From positions 1,612,001 through 1,676,000 of the forward strand of contig NC_020187.1 in the NCBI RefSeq assembly GCF_000315915.1: a stretch of 64,000 bases of DNA, read 5' to 3'. The notes under the pieces were generated by a model. That model ran no database searches, was not told where the DNA came from, and saw only the letters and a list, made by a program, of their open reading frames with translations. Positions 10,162 to 21,213 of the stretch are shown piece after piece; the stretch's first letter is position 1, and each line of letters opens with the position of its first letter. Source of the DNA: Henningerozyma blattae CBS 6284 (lineage: Eukaryota > Ascomycota > Saccharomycetes > Saccharomycetales > Saccharomycetaceae). A program made the translations under genes and the position numbers.

Positions 10162-10739
10162 TCCTTTGAATTTCATATATTTTGCTATTTGTACTATATT
10201 ATATACTTACCAGACGCTAATATGTACTTATATTCCCATTCGCATGCTCTAATTAGTTACTTCTCAACTTATTCTATTAACTTATGAAAAAAAGCAACTA
10301 TTACACAAATAGTACTGCGATGATAGTCTATAAATTATCTCAGTTATTAATTAATATTGATAAATATCCACAAGAATTTACCATTTATATTTGATAAGCT
10401 CCATAGTATCAAAAAGTATACACCGTTCGTGAAATAGATAAGGAATAGTATAACATAATACTATATCTTATAAATTATATAGGTATACTACACACATATG
10501 TTGATGCAATATACAATTGAAAATACAAATGCATATATAAAGAATTTTGAGTTAAAATAATAAAAAACAGGTCGAAAAGAATTTTGGCCTATCTAATACT
10601 TGGCATGAGCCTAGTAACAATTGTATTTTCTTATTATCGTTGCAAGGATCAAGTATTCGATTACTTATCAAATTTATTAGTATTAATGATTTTTATTTTT
10701 ATTCTATTTTTTTTCTGTTTTGACGGTTTTGAAGTTAGG
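10162..10739. other. Convergent intergenic region IKI1 / GPI16
   Basis: The 578 bp lie between the 3' ends of convergent genes. The region is AT-rich with TA-rich processing-like elements. A hydrophobic frame at 10584-10817 overlaps the GPI16 end and does not look like a gene. Nothing else is seen. Confidence 0.6.
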
Positions 10740-12803
10740 TTAAATGAATTTTCTCATACATGTTTTCAATTTAGCAATTGGAGAGTCACGCTTATTATAA
10801 ATATCTGCATATTTTAACGGTACCATCCTCTTGACTAGGAAGTTGTAAAGAGTACCAAAAATTAAACACATAACTGTCGATGTTAATATAATCACATTAT
10901 ATGGCATGCTAAAATCGGGAGTGGACAATAATAATAATAAAGTATTTGATCTGACATAATAATTCATAGGCGATAGTATAGTAACAATAGAAGAATCGAT
11001 TTCAAAACCATGATTTGCGTCCGGCGGATATTCAGCAAATTGTAATAATGATTTATCAAAGCTATAAGAAATAATAACGGTTGACATCTGTGGGATTGTC
11101 AATTTATATTCTAAATGATTAGAAGTTTTTCTATCAATAGCGGGAGAATAATATATGGAAGTAAAATTTACAGTACGTTCTAGGCTATCTTCATTGCGGA
11201 GACTTTTTGGACTAGAATTTGATATTTGAATAGTTAGAGTTGATAAATATAGTTTCATAAACCAGGGAACAGATTCCAGATGTAATATTTCTAAGGGATA
11301 ATCATTTGTGTTTTTAAAAACTGTTCGAACATTATTATCATCTGATAATGATCTTGTTATAGAAATAGGCGATTTTTCAGTAGCTATCAAGTCTGTATTA
11401 TCAGACTGAATGTAAAAATCTTGATCTTTATCTGCGTTGTCATCAGATAAATCAAAACAGTTTGAGTCAGTACCATAGACAGAATCATTCACTACGATGA
11501 AGAAATTCCAAGTTTCCTTAGGAGCCTTTAAACAAATTTTAGATGGAATACTTGAAATTAATGGAGATCCATTAATTTTCTTACCAAACACGTCAGACAA
11601 AACATAAGTGATAGAGTTTTCATCCGGCAATGGGAAACATTGAAAAGCATCATAAGGTTTAGAGTAATCACAGCGTAAATTTTCCCCTGTCAGTGGTTTT
11701 GGAATGGGCCTATCATTTCTGGCTTGAACAGTTGGAATATGAAATACCATATCTAAATGTATATCTAAAGTATACTTACATTTTTTGGTAATATCATCAC
11801 ATATTGTGTTAAGATCTAAGGCTAGGTTATGCCATGGGTTGTCGAATACACGATGCCCATCTAATATAGATGATAAACCTACTTTACCCCTTGTGGGTAA
11901 TAATTTCAATAAAGGTGTTAAATTTTCTGTGCAAACGGGCTCATTCGGTAAGCTACCATGTAATAAGAATAAATCATGCTGTTCATTGAAAACAGGAGAA
12001 CGGAAATTATTATTAGCAAAATCATTTTCAATAAATGAATATTTTGGAAAAATGGTATGAGTGGAATCAAGAGCGTCCAAGGAAGCACAAAACATACCGC
12101 TTAAAGAGTTAGCCAATATTTTCCATTGACCATAAGCTGAATTTTTATCAGAAGCTTCTACAGAACTCCATAGCTCAGCTCCTGAACCACCAATATAATA
12201 ACCGTTATCAGGTAGTGCCCCCCATTTTTCAGCATCCCATTTACCTCTTTGGAATCTTAAATGAAGAGCATGTGATTTTGTCTCTTGTAGTATATGTCTC
12301 ATAGATTTAGGAAAGATACTACCATGATGAATGTATTCGAACTCACTCTTGTCATTGAAGTTAAATTCGTTTGAAGTCATTTGGAATACAAAACCAGCCC
12401 GTATATGGTTATTCATTAGTGGTTGTAATTGCAGTTCTTCGTGGTAGCTCTGAGATTCTTGCTCCATAAGTTTCAACTGGGCTTGTTTTCTTTCTTCACG
12501 GGCATGTTTGGCTTCTTCATCTTCTTTTGCTTCATGAGACTCTTGTACTATGTTATCATCATGTATCTCAATAGGCTCGTCTTCTATCTCAATTGAGCTA
12601 TGTGACTCATCAGTAAGGTCCTGATTTTGAGGGATATCAATAGATACATGCGTCTCTTCACCAAAACTACCAGCATTGGTAGAATCTTCAAGCAGTAATG
12701 ACACTTCATCATCTAGGCTATTCTCATCATTTGCACTCACCAATATTTCAAACCTAGTCATGACTAAGGTAAGAAAAAAACCCAACAGTGTCGACACCTT
12801 CAT
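10740..12803 (-). CDS. GPI16: GPI transamidase subunit Gpi16 (PIG-T)
   Basis: Gpi16 is an ER membrane glycoprotein of the GPI transamidase complex (with Gpi8, Gaa1, Gpi17, Gab1), which attaches preformed GPI anchors to proteins. The protein is 687 aa against about 610 in S. cerevisiae. It has a signal peptide (residues 1-24), an acidic, glutamine-rich insertion at about 25-125 that explains the extra length, then the luminal PIG-T domain. This includes HHGSIFPKSMRHILQE, RFQRGKWDAEKWG, GGSGAELWSSVEA, SGMFCASLDALD and the PWHNLALDLNTICDD region. A single membrane span lies near residues 640-662, with a short basic cytosolic tail. It is divergent with HSH155. Confidence 0.93.
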   Translation of the reverse strand: MKVSTLLGFFLTLVMTRFEILVSANDENSLDDEVSLLLEDSTNAGSFGEETHVSIDIPQNQDLTDESHSSIEIEDEPIEIHDDNIVQESHEAKEDEEAKHAREERKQAQLKLMEQESQSYHEELQLQPLMNNHIRAGFVFQMTSNEFNFNDKSEFEYIHHGSIFPKSMRHILQETKSHALHLRFQRGKWDAEKWGALPDNGYYIGGSGAELWSSVEASDKNSAYGQWKILANSLSGMFCASLDALDSTHTIFPKYSFIENDFANNNFRSPVFNEQHDLFLLHGSLPNEPVCTENLTPLLKLLPTRGKVGLSSILDGHRVFDNPWHNLALDLNTICDDITKKCKYTLDIHLDMVFHIPTVQARNDRPIPKPLTGENLRCDYSKPYDAFQCFPLPDENSITYVLSDVFGKKINGSPLISSIPSKICLKAPKETWNFFIVVNDSVYGTDSNCFDLSDDNADKDQDFYIQSDNTDLIATEKSPISITRSLSDDNNVRTVFKNTNDYPLEILHLESVPWFMKLYLSTLTIQISNSSPKSLRNEDSLERTVNFTSIYYSPAIDRKTSNHLEYKLTIPQMSTVIISYSFDKSLLQFAEYPPDANHGFEIDSSIVTILSPMNYYVRSNTLLLLLSTPDFSMPYNVIILTSTVMCLIFGTLYNFLVKRMVPLKYADIYNKRDSPIAKLKTCMRKFI

Positions 12804-13153
12804 TTCTCAGGTATAATAGTGTCTGAGTTTCTTTAAGGGATGCTAAAATTCACAATTTCAAAGTGATTGATCTTTCTTAAATGATTTAAACTTAATTTTT
12901 CAAAAATTAACAGGTTTATTTATTTGGGATTGACTTTTTTGAAACATTTATTTAGTAGTCAATGCGGTTTGGCAAAATTTCAGGATGACGTACTAAGCGA
13001 GTTGAAATTTAGTATTTCAAATATAGGTAAATACACTCACCGATTAGTGACATTTCATATAGTTTATTTATAACATTTCATAGGGTTCATATTCAAGAGT
13101 AGAATATTACGATAGAAAATTTTAATATTTTCTGTTTTTAGAGGTAAGGGTAA
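12804..13153. other. Divergent promoter region GPI16 / HSH155
   Basis: The 350 bp between two start codons carry both promoters. A TGACGTAC near 12984 resembles half of an ATF/CREB site. No clear TATA box or gene is seen. Confidence 0.55.
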
Positions 13154-15937
13154 ATGGCAGGCACCAAGAAGAGAGGCCTAGATGAGCAAGCTTTGGGCAA
13201 GAATAATAAACGATTAAGAGTTACTAAGGAATCGTCAAAAACATTCGAATTAATCGAAAGTTCAAATAATAGCAATTTACATAAAGAGCTGAAGACTGAT
13301 CTCCAGCTACCACATGATATTCAGTTTCTTTCTCCGCTAGATATATCTTTCTTTCGCCCAATATTAAAGAAAGAGGAGGCAGCTACAAGCGATGAAGTCA
13401 ATCAAAAGGATGCAAGTAAAGATATAAGTTCTGAAGAGATACGCTTCTTGAAGATATTCTTAAGAATCAAAAATGGAAAGCAAGCTACGAGAAAGCTTGC
13501 TTGGAAGAATTTACATTCGTTTTTGACTAATAATTTACAATTAGAGAAATTAAACTTGATAATAACAATTATGGTTAACTACCTCTTATCCAACAATGTC
13601 ACAGATCTGGATCGTCATACAACCTTAAAAATGCTAACAAAGATATTGTTTATCTTAAATGCCAATATTAAACCGTTTACCGGTGATATCTTAGATATTT
13701 TAGCACCGTTACTTCTGAATAAGGATAAATATATTGAGTCAATGGTTGTTGAGATATTAAAGACGTTATCTATAAATGTAGGTACGTCGACAATAATTAA
13801 AATCATTAAAGATGATTTTGAAGAGAATGATGAGGTTTTACGATTGAATGCTTCCAAGATTATGGCTATATTAACTTTAACAATGCCATCAAATTCTAAC
13901 GATTCAAACTTATCAACTTTATTACCTTTAATAAACACAATCGCAAACTCTCAAGATTCTTGGAAAGCGAGACAATCTGGAATTCGAATAATTCAATATG
14001 TATTAAAGTTTAATAATAGTTCCACAAGCTTATTACCAAATTTGAATGCCATAATTGAATGCTTCTATAAAAATTTACAAGACTCTCATATACAAAATAG
14101 AATTTTGTCAGCCAACACATTATCCATTCTAGCAAAAAATTGTTACCCCTACGGAATTGAATCATTTAACCCAGTATTGGAATTGATATGGAAGGGAATA
14201 AGAAATTACCGTGGCAAGCTTCTGTCATCTTTTTTGAGATGTTTAGCAAATATAATACCATTAATGGACAGTTCTTACTCTTCATTTTATTCAAAACAGC
14301 TGATTTTAATTATTAAGCGTGAATTAAATACCCCAGATGATGATATGAAAATGACCATCTTATTGTTACTTCAAAATTTAATTCCAATTTCTAATATTAC
14401 TCAGGATATATTATTAGATGATATTTTGCCACAATTTTTTGAGTTTTTTTGGATAAGAAGAATTTCATTAGACAAAACTTTAGTAAATCTGGTAATATAT
14501 TCAACTGTTAAACTAGCAACAAAAATTGATCCTCAAATAATTTTGGAAAATTTACTATTACCAATGCGTGATGACTCCGAATCTTTGAGAATTATGTCAA
14601 TTAGAGCAATGAATAAAGTTTTAAGATTGGATTTAAATAGTTCTTTAAATGAAAGACTACGAACTAGAATGATTGATACTCTTTTAATTGCTTTCCAAGA
14701 TCAGACCTTAAATAATGATCGATCAATTTTTAATTGCTTTAAAACTGTTTGCAAATGCTTGAAGAAGGATATTCAGCCTTTTTTACCCCCGATTATTAGT
14801 ATTATTCTAAACAATTTGAAACATAAAAACCCTCAAAATCGTCAAAATTCAGCAGACCTATGCACTATTTTAATACCTTCAATTAAAATATGTGAGGAAT
14901 TTCAAACTTTGAATAAGCTATCAGTCATATTATTTGAGTCATTAAATGAAATTTATCCAGATACTTTAGGCTCAATTATTATAGCTCTCAATGAAATGGT
15001 TATCTGTAATACAATGAATACCGAACCCCCTGTTTCAACAATATTGCCGACTTTAACTTCAATATTAAGAAACTCTCATGTTAAAGTTCAATTGAATACT
15101 ATAAGGATAATTTCAAATATTGCTCAGCTTTCACCAGATACTATTCCACATAAAGAGTGGCTGAGAATTTGTTTTCAATTGCTAGACCTGCTTAAAAGCG
15201 TTAATAAGAAAATCCGAGTATTAGCTAATGATACGTTTGGTTATATTGCAAAGGCAATTGGCCCACAGGATATTTTGCCTGCTTTATTAGATAATTTAAA
15301 TTTACAAGAACGTCAATTACGTGTTTGTACCGCTGTTGCATTAGGTATTATTGCGAAGGTTTGTGGCCCGTATACCGTGCTACCTGCATTAATGAATGAA
15401 TATAGAACGCCAGAAACTAATGTTCAAAATGGTATTTTAAAATCACTATCCTTCATGTTTGAATATATTGGACCAGATTTAACCTCTGATTATATTTACT
15501 TTATTATTCCCCTGTTAGAGGATGCATTAATTGATAGAGATTTAGTTCATAGGCAAACAGCCTCCGAAGTAATCAAACATCTATCTCTAAATTGTATTGG
15601 AAAGTCAACTGAATCTGCTTTTATACATTTTTTGAATTTGTTATTACCAAATATATATGAAACGTCACCCCATGCCATTATGCGTATTTTTGATGCATTA
15701 GAATCTTTATGCTTTACTATTGGACCTGGAATATTTATGAACTATATTTGGGCAGGCATCTTCCATCCTGCAAAATCAGTTAGAGCATGCTTTTGGAGAT
15801 TATATAATAGATTATATATTCAGAATATGCATTCACTAATAGCATATTATCCAACTGAAAACTTAATTCAACCACCATCCGATAATTCAGACCAGGTACA
15901 GGAAATATGTTTTGATGAACTAAATATTGTACTATAA
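13154..15937 (+). CDS. HSH155: U2 snRNP SF3b subunit Hsh155 (SF3B1 orthologue)
   Basis: This HEAT-repeat scaffold of SF3b clamps the U2 snRNA-branch site duplex during prespliceosome assembly. The protein is 927 aa against 971 in S. cerevisiae. A basic N-terminal tail (KKRGLDEQALGKNNKRLRV) is followed from about residue 90 to the end by continuous HEAT repeats. The most conserved region lies at about residues 650-860 (KKIRVLANDTFGYIAKAIGP, QERQLRVCTAVALGIIAKVCGP and the ALMNEYRTPETNVQNGILKS block), typical of SF3B1. The end FWRLYNRLYIQNMHSLIAYY is also family-typical. It is convergent with APL6 with fewer than 100 bp between stop codons. Orthologue of YMR288W. Confidence 0.95.
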   Translation: MAGTKKRGLDEQALGKNNKRLRVTKESSKTFELIESSNNSNLHKELKTDLQLPHDIQFLSPLDISFFRPILKKEEAATSDEVNQKDASKDISSEEIRFLKIFLRIKNGKQATRKLAWKNLHSFLTNNLQLEKLNLIITIMVNYLLSNNVTDLDRHTTLKMLTKILFILNANIKPFTGDILDILAPLLLNKDKYIESMVVEILKTLSINVGTSTIIKIIKDDFEENDEVLRLNASKIMAILTLTMPSNSNDSNLSTLLPLINTIANSQDSWKARQSGIRIIQYVLKFNNSSTSLLPNLNAIIECFYKNLQDSHIQNRILSANTLSILAKNCYPYGIESFNPVLELIWKGIRNYRGKLLSSFLRCLANIIPLMDSSYSSFYSKQLILIIKRELNTPDDDMKMTILLLLQNLIPISNITQDILLDDILPQFFEFFWIRRISLDKTLVNLVIYSTVKLATKIDPQIILENLLLPMRDDSESLRIMSIRAMNKVLRLDLNSSLNERLRTRMIDTLLIAFQDQTLNNDRSIFNCFKTVCKCLKKDIQPFLPPIISIILNNLKHKNPQNRQNSADLCTILIPSIKICEEFQTLNKLSVILFESLNEIYPDTLGSIIIALNEMVICNTMNTEPPVSTILPTLTSILRNSHVKVQLNTIRIISNIAQLSPDTIPHKEWLRICFQLLDLLKSVNKKIRVLANDTFGYIAKAIGPQDILPALLDNLNLQERQLRVCTAVALGIIAKVCGPYTVLPALMNEYRTPETNVQNGILKSLSFMFEYIGPDLTSDYIYFIIPLLEDALIDRDLVHRQTASEVIKHLSLNCIGKSTESAFIHFLNLLLPNIYETSPHAIMRIFDALESLCFTIGPGIFMNYIWAGIFHPAKSVRACFWRLYNRLYIQNMHSLIAYYPTENLIQPPSDNSDQVQEICFDELNIVL

Positions 15938-15962
15938 TAGTTGTTTACAAAAATGTATAGAC

Positions 15963-15982
15963 ATACATATATATATATATAT
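15963..15982. repeat. (TA)n microsatellite in a convergent 3' region
   Basis: An alternating T/A run of about 20 bp lies between the HSH155 and APL6 stops. Such runs often serve as yeast 3'-end efficiency elements. It may process both transcripts. Confidence 0.5.
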
Positions 15983-16031
15983 AGGTTCCTTATATGTTCT
16001 TGTGATTCATAATAATTCTAGAATAGTTGTA

Positions 16032-18539
16032 TTACATTCGAATTTCAGGAATACTGGGGTTATGAACAAGATTTTCGTTGTTATCGTCATCTCCCTCCTC
16101 TTCGTCATCTTCCTCACTTGACTCATCTTCATCTTCATCATCCTCTTCCTCTTCCTCTTCATCGTCGTCCTCATAATAATCTTCATCATCATCTTGATCA
16201 GTCTCATCACTACTAGAGCTTTCTTCTATAATTATGGTTTTCTTAGGCTTGCCCTTGGCTGAAGAATCTGGGATATCTGCAAAAAATTCTTCCAAGCTCT
16301 GTAATTTATAGGGTTTCTTAGTCTTCTGTGTACTACTATTTGTAGTTACTGGCTCTGTGCTTATAATTTCATCAGCCTTATTATTAGTATTATGGATAAC
16401 AAATCTTTCACTATTACGTTTACTCATAAAGGAGGTAGACGACAAATTCTTCAAATATCTACTATAATCTTTCAATTTTGCAGGTTCTCTAATATCTACA
16501 TTTTCAGCATCATTAGAGGTATCAGAAATTTCGCTCCAAGGAATATTTTTGAAATATACTTTAATATCTGAGTCAACCTTTATATTAGTTAACGTATCAT
16601 CATCTTTTACAATAGGCTTTGGCGCTTGCAGCATTAGCGTAGCGATTTCATACTTCCTAGATTCAAAAAGAGAGCTGACCCATCTTGCTCTGTCTCTTAT
16701 ATCATAACTCTTATCAAACTTACACAAATAAATGATAGAGGTAAACAATTGATTAATACGTGAAGTACGAAAGTCATAAAATGAAGTCTGTCCGTTTACA
16801 TCTATCTCTTTAATCTGTTTATTAAAATTATCTATATCATAGGATAATAATTTTGCAGATAGAATTAAAATTTGTAGTCTAGTTTCGTATCCCTCATTGA
16901 TGAAATTCTTTAGTAAATTACGAAGAATATCTGGGCAGATTTTAAATTCGATAGCAGCTATTTCACCAATTAGCCAGATAATATTAGCTTTTGAGTTATC
17001 ATTCAAATTGAATTTCTTATGATTTAGCAAAGTAGTTAATTTGACTATATCAACAAAATATCTAGTTGGCTGTTTTTGAATAATTACACGAACTGTATTA
17101 ATAATATAATTTAATGCTACAGGTGTTACATTAAGAGCCTTATCAGTATTCGAGGTATTGACTTCTATTAAATTGATTAACCACTTTAAAATATGAGTTT
17201 CGTATATATCTGAGATTTGAGAGCATGTCTCTAACACTTTAATAGCTTTAATGACGATTGATACCGACTTAAAATTTTTAATGTAATACTTAATTTCTCT
17301 AATTATTGATTTTATATTTGTTTCATCAGCTAATTTAGATAATATTTCTAATTTAATTGAACTTGTCAAGTAGGATTCGTGCCTTAAAATAAAGAATTTC
17401 TTGACGAATGGATAAAAAATTTTTGGATTCTTATTACAAATTAATAAAACTATCTGTAACAAACCATTTTTGACTGAAATGTCTTTACTAATTGCAAATG
17501 ATCTCATCAATAAGAGGGGTAGACCATTCTTAACAAAATCAATTGGAGTACAAAAATTAAGATGAGTTTTAATAACCGATATTAATACCAGAGGATTATC
17601 AGAAAACAATAGTTTCTTATTTGCATCTAAAAACAAACGCAAATCTGGATCATAATCTATGGTATAATTTTCAAATGGAATATCAATAAAATGATCAGGA
17701 AATACCATCGTTTGATTTTGGATATTATCACCTGTTAATTCAGTAATCGTTGGCCTGTGAATAAACTTTTTACAATAGACATTCAAGATATCAATTAGCC
17801 CTGATTGTGCAAATGAATCTAATGAATTAATAATTTCACAATAATAGCGGAAATGACTATGTAACAATTCCAAATTATTCATGAAGCATTCTTTGAACAA
17901 AATAATCGTGGAAGAAATAACTTGTGGATCTGAATCAGCTAATAAGCTTGACAAAAGTAACACAGAATCTTCCTCAAAGTCTTCTGGGTTTTGTCTGTTT
18001 AATTTTATAATTGCAAATGCTACTTCTGACCTTACATTAGCCGATGAATCTGTGATTGCCTTCTTTAAAGTTAACCAAATTATTGGATGCAATGAATCGA
18101 TTTTAATGTCCGATAAGGCCCTTACTGATATGGCCCTAATATCAGCATTGATATCTGAGAGTGTTTTCTGTAATGAATTTACACATAATAAAGCTAAATT
18201 TGGATTTCTCTCAGCAAATCTTAAAAGAAAAATACATATCAATTTACGAACTTTTAAGTCTTCCGAATTAATATTTTTAATGACATCCGCAAAATAGGAC
18301 TCAATATCAAGTTGTTGATCATCAGAAACTAGTGCTGAAATTAATTTATTCATACCATCTTTAACCTCTTGTGAATATCTTGAATTTAAAAATTCTCGAA
18401 GTTGCTGAGGTGATATATTCTTGGAATATTGGGTGTAGCTCGACTCTCCAAATTTTGATGAAGCAACAGCAGCAGCTTCAAGAGTCATTACTCTAGCAGA
18501 CTCCAATGCTGATGTAATTCTATTAATGTGATCTACCAT
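16032..18539 (-). CDS. APL6: AP-3 adaptor complex beta3 subunit
   Basis: The large beta subunit of AP-3 carries alkaline phosphatase and Vam3 from the Golgi directly to the vacuole. The protein is 835 aa against 809 in S. cerevisiae (YGR261C). It opens with the beta3 N-terminus (VDHINRITSALESARVMTLE), then an adaptin alpha-solenoid at about residues 40-650, including KVRKLICIFLLRFAERNPNLALL and DINADIRAISVRALSDIK. It ends in an acidic, serine-rich hinge/tail (about 765-825). Beta3 subunits typically have such a phosphorylatable acidic hinge and in yeast lack an appendage domain. Repetitive GAA/GAT codons make the tail prone to length variation. It is divergent with ABZ2. Confidence 0.95.
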   Translation of the reverse strand: MVDHINRITSALESARVMTLEAAAVASSKFGESSYTQYSKNISPQQLREFLNSRYSQEVKDGMNKLISALVSDDQQLDIESYFADVIKNINSEDLKVRKLICIFLLRFAERNPNLALLCVNSLQKTLSDINADIRAISVRALSDIKIDSLHPIIWLTLKKAITDSSANVRSEVAFAIIKLNRQNPEDFEEDSVLLLSSLLADSDPQVISSTIILFKECFMNNLELLHSHFRYYCEIINSLDSFAQSGLIDILNVYCKKFIHRPTITELTGDNIQNQTMVFPDHFIDIPFENYTIDYDPDLRLFLDANKKLLFSDNPLVLISVIKTHLNFCTPIDFVKNGLPLLLMRSFAISKDISVKNGLLQIVLLICNKNPKIFYPFVKKFFILRHESYLTSSIKLEILSKLADETNIKSIIREIKYYIKNFKSVSIVIKAIKVLETCSQISDIYETHILKWLINLIEVNTSNTDKALNVTPVALNYIINTVRVIIQKQPTRYFVDIVKLTTLLNHKKFNLNDNSKANIIWLIGEIAAIEFKICPDILRNLLKNFINEGYETRLQILILSAKLLSYDIDNFNKQIKEIDVNGQTSFYDFRTSRINQLFTSIIYLCKFDKSYDIRDRARWVSSLFESRKYEIATLMLQAPKPIVKDDDTLTNIKVDSDIKVYFKNIPWSEISDTSNDAENVDIREPAKLKDYSRYLKNLSSTSFMSKRNSERFVIHNTNNKADEIISTEPVTTNSSTQKTKKPYKLQSLEEFFADIPDSSAKGKPKKTIIIEESSSSDETDQDDDEDYYEDDDEEEEEEDDEDEDESSEEDDEEEGDDDNNENLVHNPSIPEIRM

Positions 18540-18872
18540 GGCTTGTTGCAGAAAAATGGCCTCTTTGGAAAAGCTTTTTATACTTTAAAGTGCTATTCTC
18601 TTTTCTTAGATAGAAAGCGTATATAATTTAGTTGAAATAATGTACTCCAATTTGATTTTAGCTGTGTGATTGGAATTGATGTTTTATCTAATTTAATTCA
18701 ATTACTTTATTTCAATGGTTAAGTTAGCGCTTTTTCCAATATGCCATTTCGTCTAATGTTTTTAAAATCGAGCATATCGCTAATATAACTTTCGGAATTC
18801 TATACTTTATAGATATCTTTTGAAGTAGACAAAATAGATAAAGGCTATATTTTATTGACCTTACAACTGAAG
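18540..18872. other. Divergent promoter region APL6 / ABZ2
   Basis: The 333 bp carry both promoters. They are AT-rich, with no recognised factor site or small gene. Confidence 0.55.
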
Positions 18873-19937
18873 ATGTTAACAAATGAAATTTCAACTATGG
18901 AAAATGAAATTACTAAAGGATTAAGTTCATTTACTACAAAAAATTTCTTAGAACAGGGACAGACAACAGACGATTTCGCTATTCTTTCAACGTTTCGTTA
19001 TGATCCTAATTTCTCACAATTGAATGTAAATGAAAAAAATAAAATAGTTACATATAATAAATGTTTATTTGACAATGATATGACCATTGATTTAAAAAAT
19101 TTAAGAACCGAATCGGCTAATTGGGAAGACCAAGATAGCAAAATTGATCAAGACTCCGAATTAGACTTAACAGATGCTTTAAGTGTAAGATTTTTATTGT
19201 TACAAGCCCAGATCGATAGATTGAATATCGCTTTGAAATATTTTGGTTGGAGAAGAGTAGTTACTTTTGAAGAATTATTTCCACAATTAGTTGATACAAT
19301 TTTTGAAGCAGAATTTAAATCTAAAGATACATTAAGTTATATTGGAAAACTCAAACAATTATTATTAGGCAAGATAATCTTCAAGATGAGAACTCTAATA
19401 TTTAGAAATGGCTCCATTAAGATTGAAGCTCATCCATTACCACAAACTGTGCACGATACTCAACTGATCTCGGTTACTCAGTATTTTGTCAAAACTATTT
19501 TAGCAGCTTTTATCGATGGAAATGAGAAACCTAACTGGATAACGTATATTGATTCAGAAATAACATATCCTTCCCCTTTTACAATATTTAAAACAACTAA
19601 CCGTTCTCACTACACTCAAGCTAGAGAGCGCCTTACTATGAAAATAGAAGAAAACAATTCCCAAAATTTCAAGAACGAAATTTTATTGAAGAACGCATAT
19701 GGGTTCTTATCTGAAGGGTCAATAACAAACTTCGCTATCAAGTCTGAAAACAACGAATATCTGACTCCAAATATGAATGTGGGATGTCTATATGGAATAA
19801 TGCGCCAATATTTAATAAGTAAGAATTTAATAAAAATATTCAATGGTCATACCCCATCTATCAAAGATGTAGGAGGTGAAATTATTCTAACCAATGGTGT
19901 TATGGGATGTGTGCGATCTGCTGTTTGCCATAAATAA
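18873..19937 (+). CDS. ABZ2: Aminodeoxychorismate lyase
   Basis: Abz2 is a PLP-dependent class-IV aminotransferase-fold enzyme that converts 4-amino-4-deoxychorismate to p-aminobenzoate and pyruvate, feeding folate synthesis. The first ATG is at 18873, giving 354 aa (S. cerevisiae 374). The frame runs upstream only to a TTG at 18855, which I do not use. Family-type features are FRYDPNF near residue 42, GKIIFKMRTLIFRNGSIKIE in the middle, the GFLSEGSITNFAIKSE block (SEGSxxN of fold-type IV enzymes) and the C-terminal LTNGVMGCVRSAV. The YMR289W orthologue sits between APL6 and BUD32. FOL2, another folate gene, lies 16 kb away but is not co-regulated in any obvious way. Confidence 0.9.
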   Translation: MLTNEISTMENEITKGLSSFTTKNFLEQGQTTDDFAILSTFRYDPNFSQLNVNEKNKIVTYNKCLFDNDMTIDLKNLRTESANWEDQDSKIDQDSELDLTDALSVRFLLLQAQIDRLNIALKYFGWRRVVTFEELFPQLVDTIFEAEFKSKDTLSYIGKLKQLLLGKIIFKMRTLIFRNGSIKIEAHPLPQTVHDTQLISVTQYFVKTILAAFIDGNEKPNWITYIDSEITYPSPFTIFKTTNRSHYTQARERLTMKIEENNSQNFKNEILLKNAYGFLSEGSITNFAIKSENNEYLTPNMNVGCLYGIMRQYLISKNLIKIFNGHTPSIKDVGGEIILTNGVMGCVRSAVCHK

Positions 19938-20088
19938 CAGGCTATATATTCCTTGTCTATATGCTTCTTTTATAAATTATATTTATACGCTATCCATATA
20001 AGGAAAATCTATCTATTGCATTACTATAGCTTCTAGCTCCAAATTATGATAATTTAATAGCAAGTAAAAATTAAACATAGCTATTATT

Positions 20089-21213
<1,125 letters not shown>

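Noticed and set aside
10584..10817. 77-codon plus-strand ORF overlapping the GPI16 end.
   Set aside because: Hydrophobic low-complexity sequence antisense to the conserved GPI16 C-terminus.
18855..18872. Upstream TTG start for ABZ2 (and similar non-ATG starts for HER2, JNM1 and LCB1).
   Set aside because: Each has an in-frame ATG a few codons downstream (36 codons for LCB1) that fits the family N-terminus, and budding yeasts rarely use non-AUG starts.
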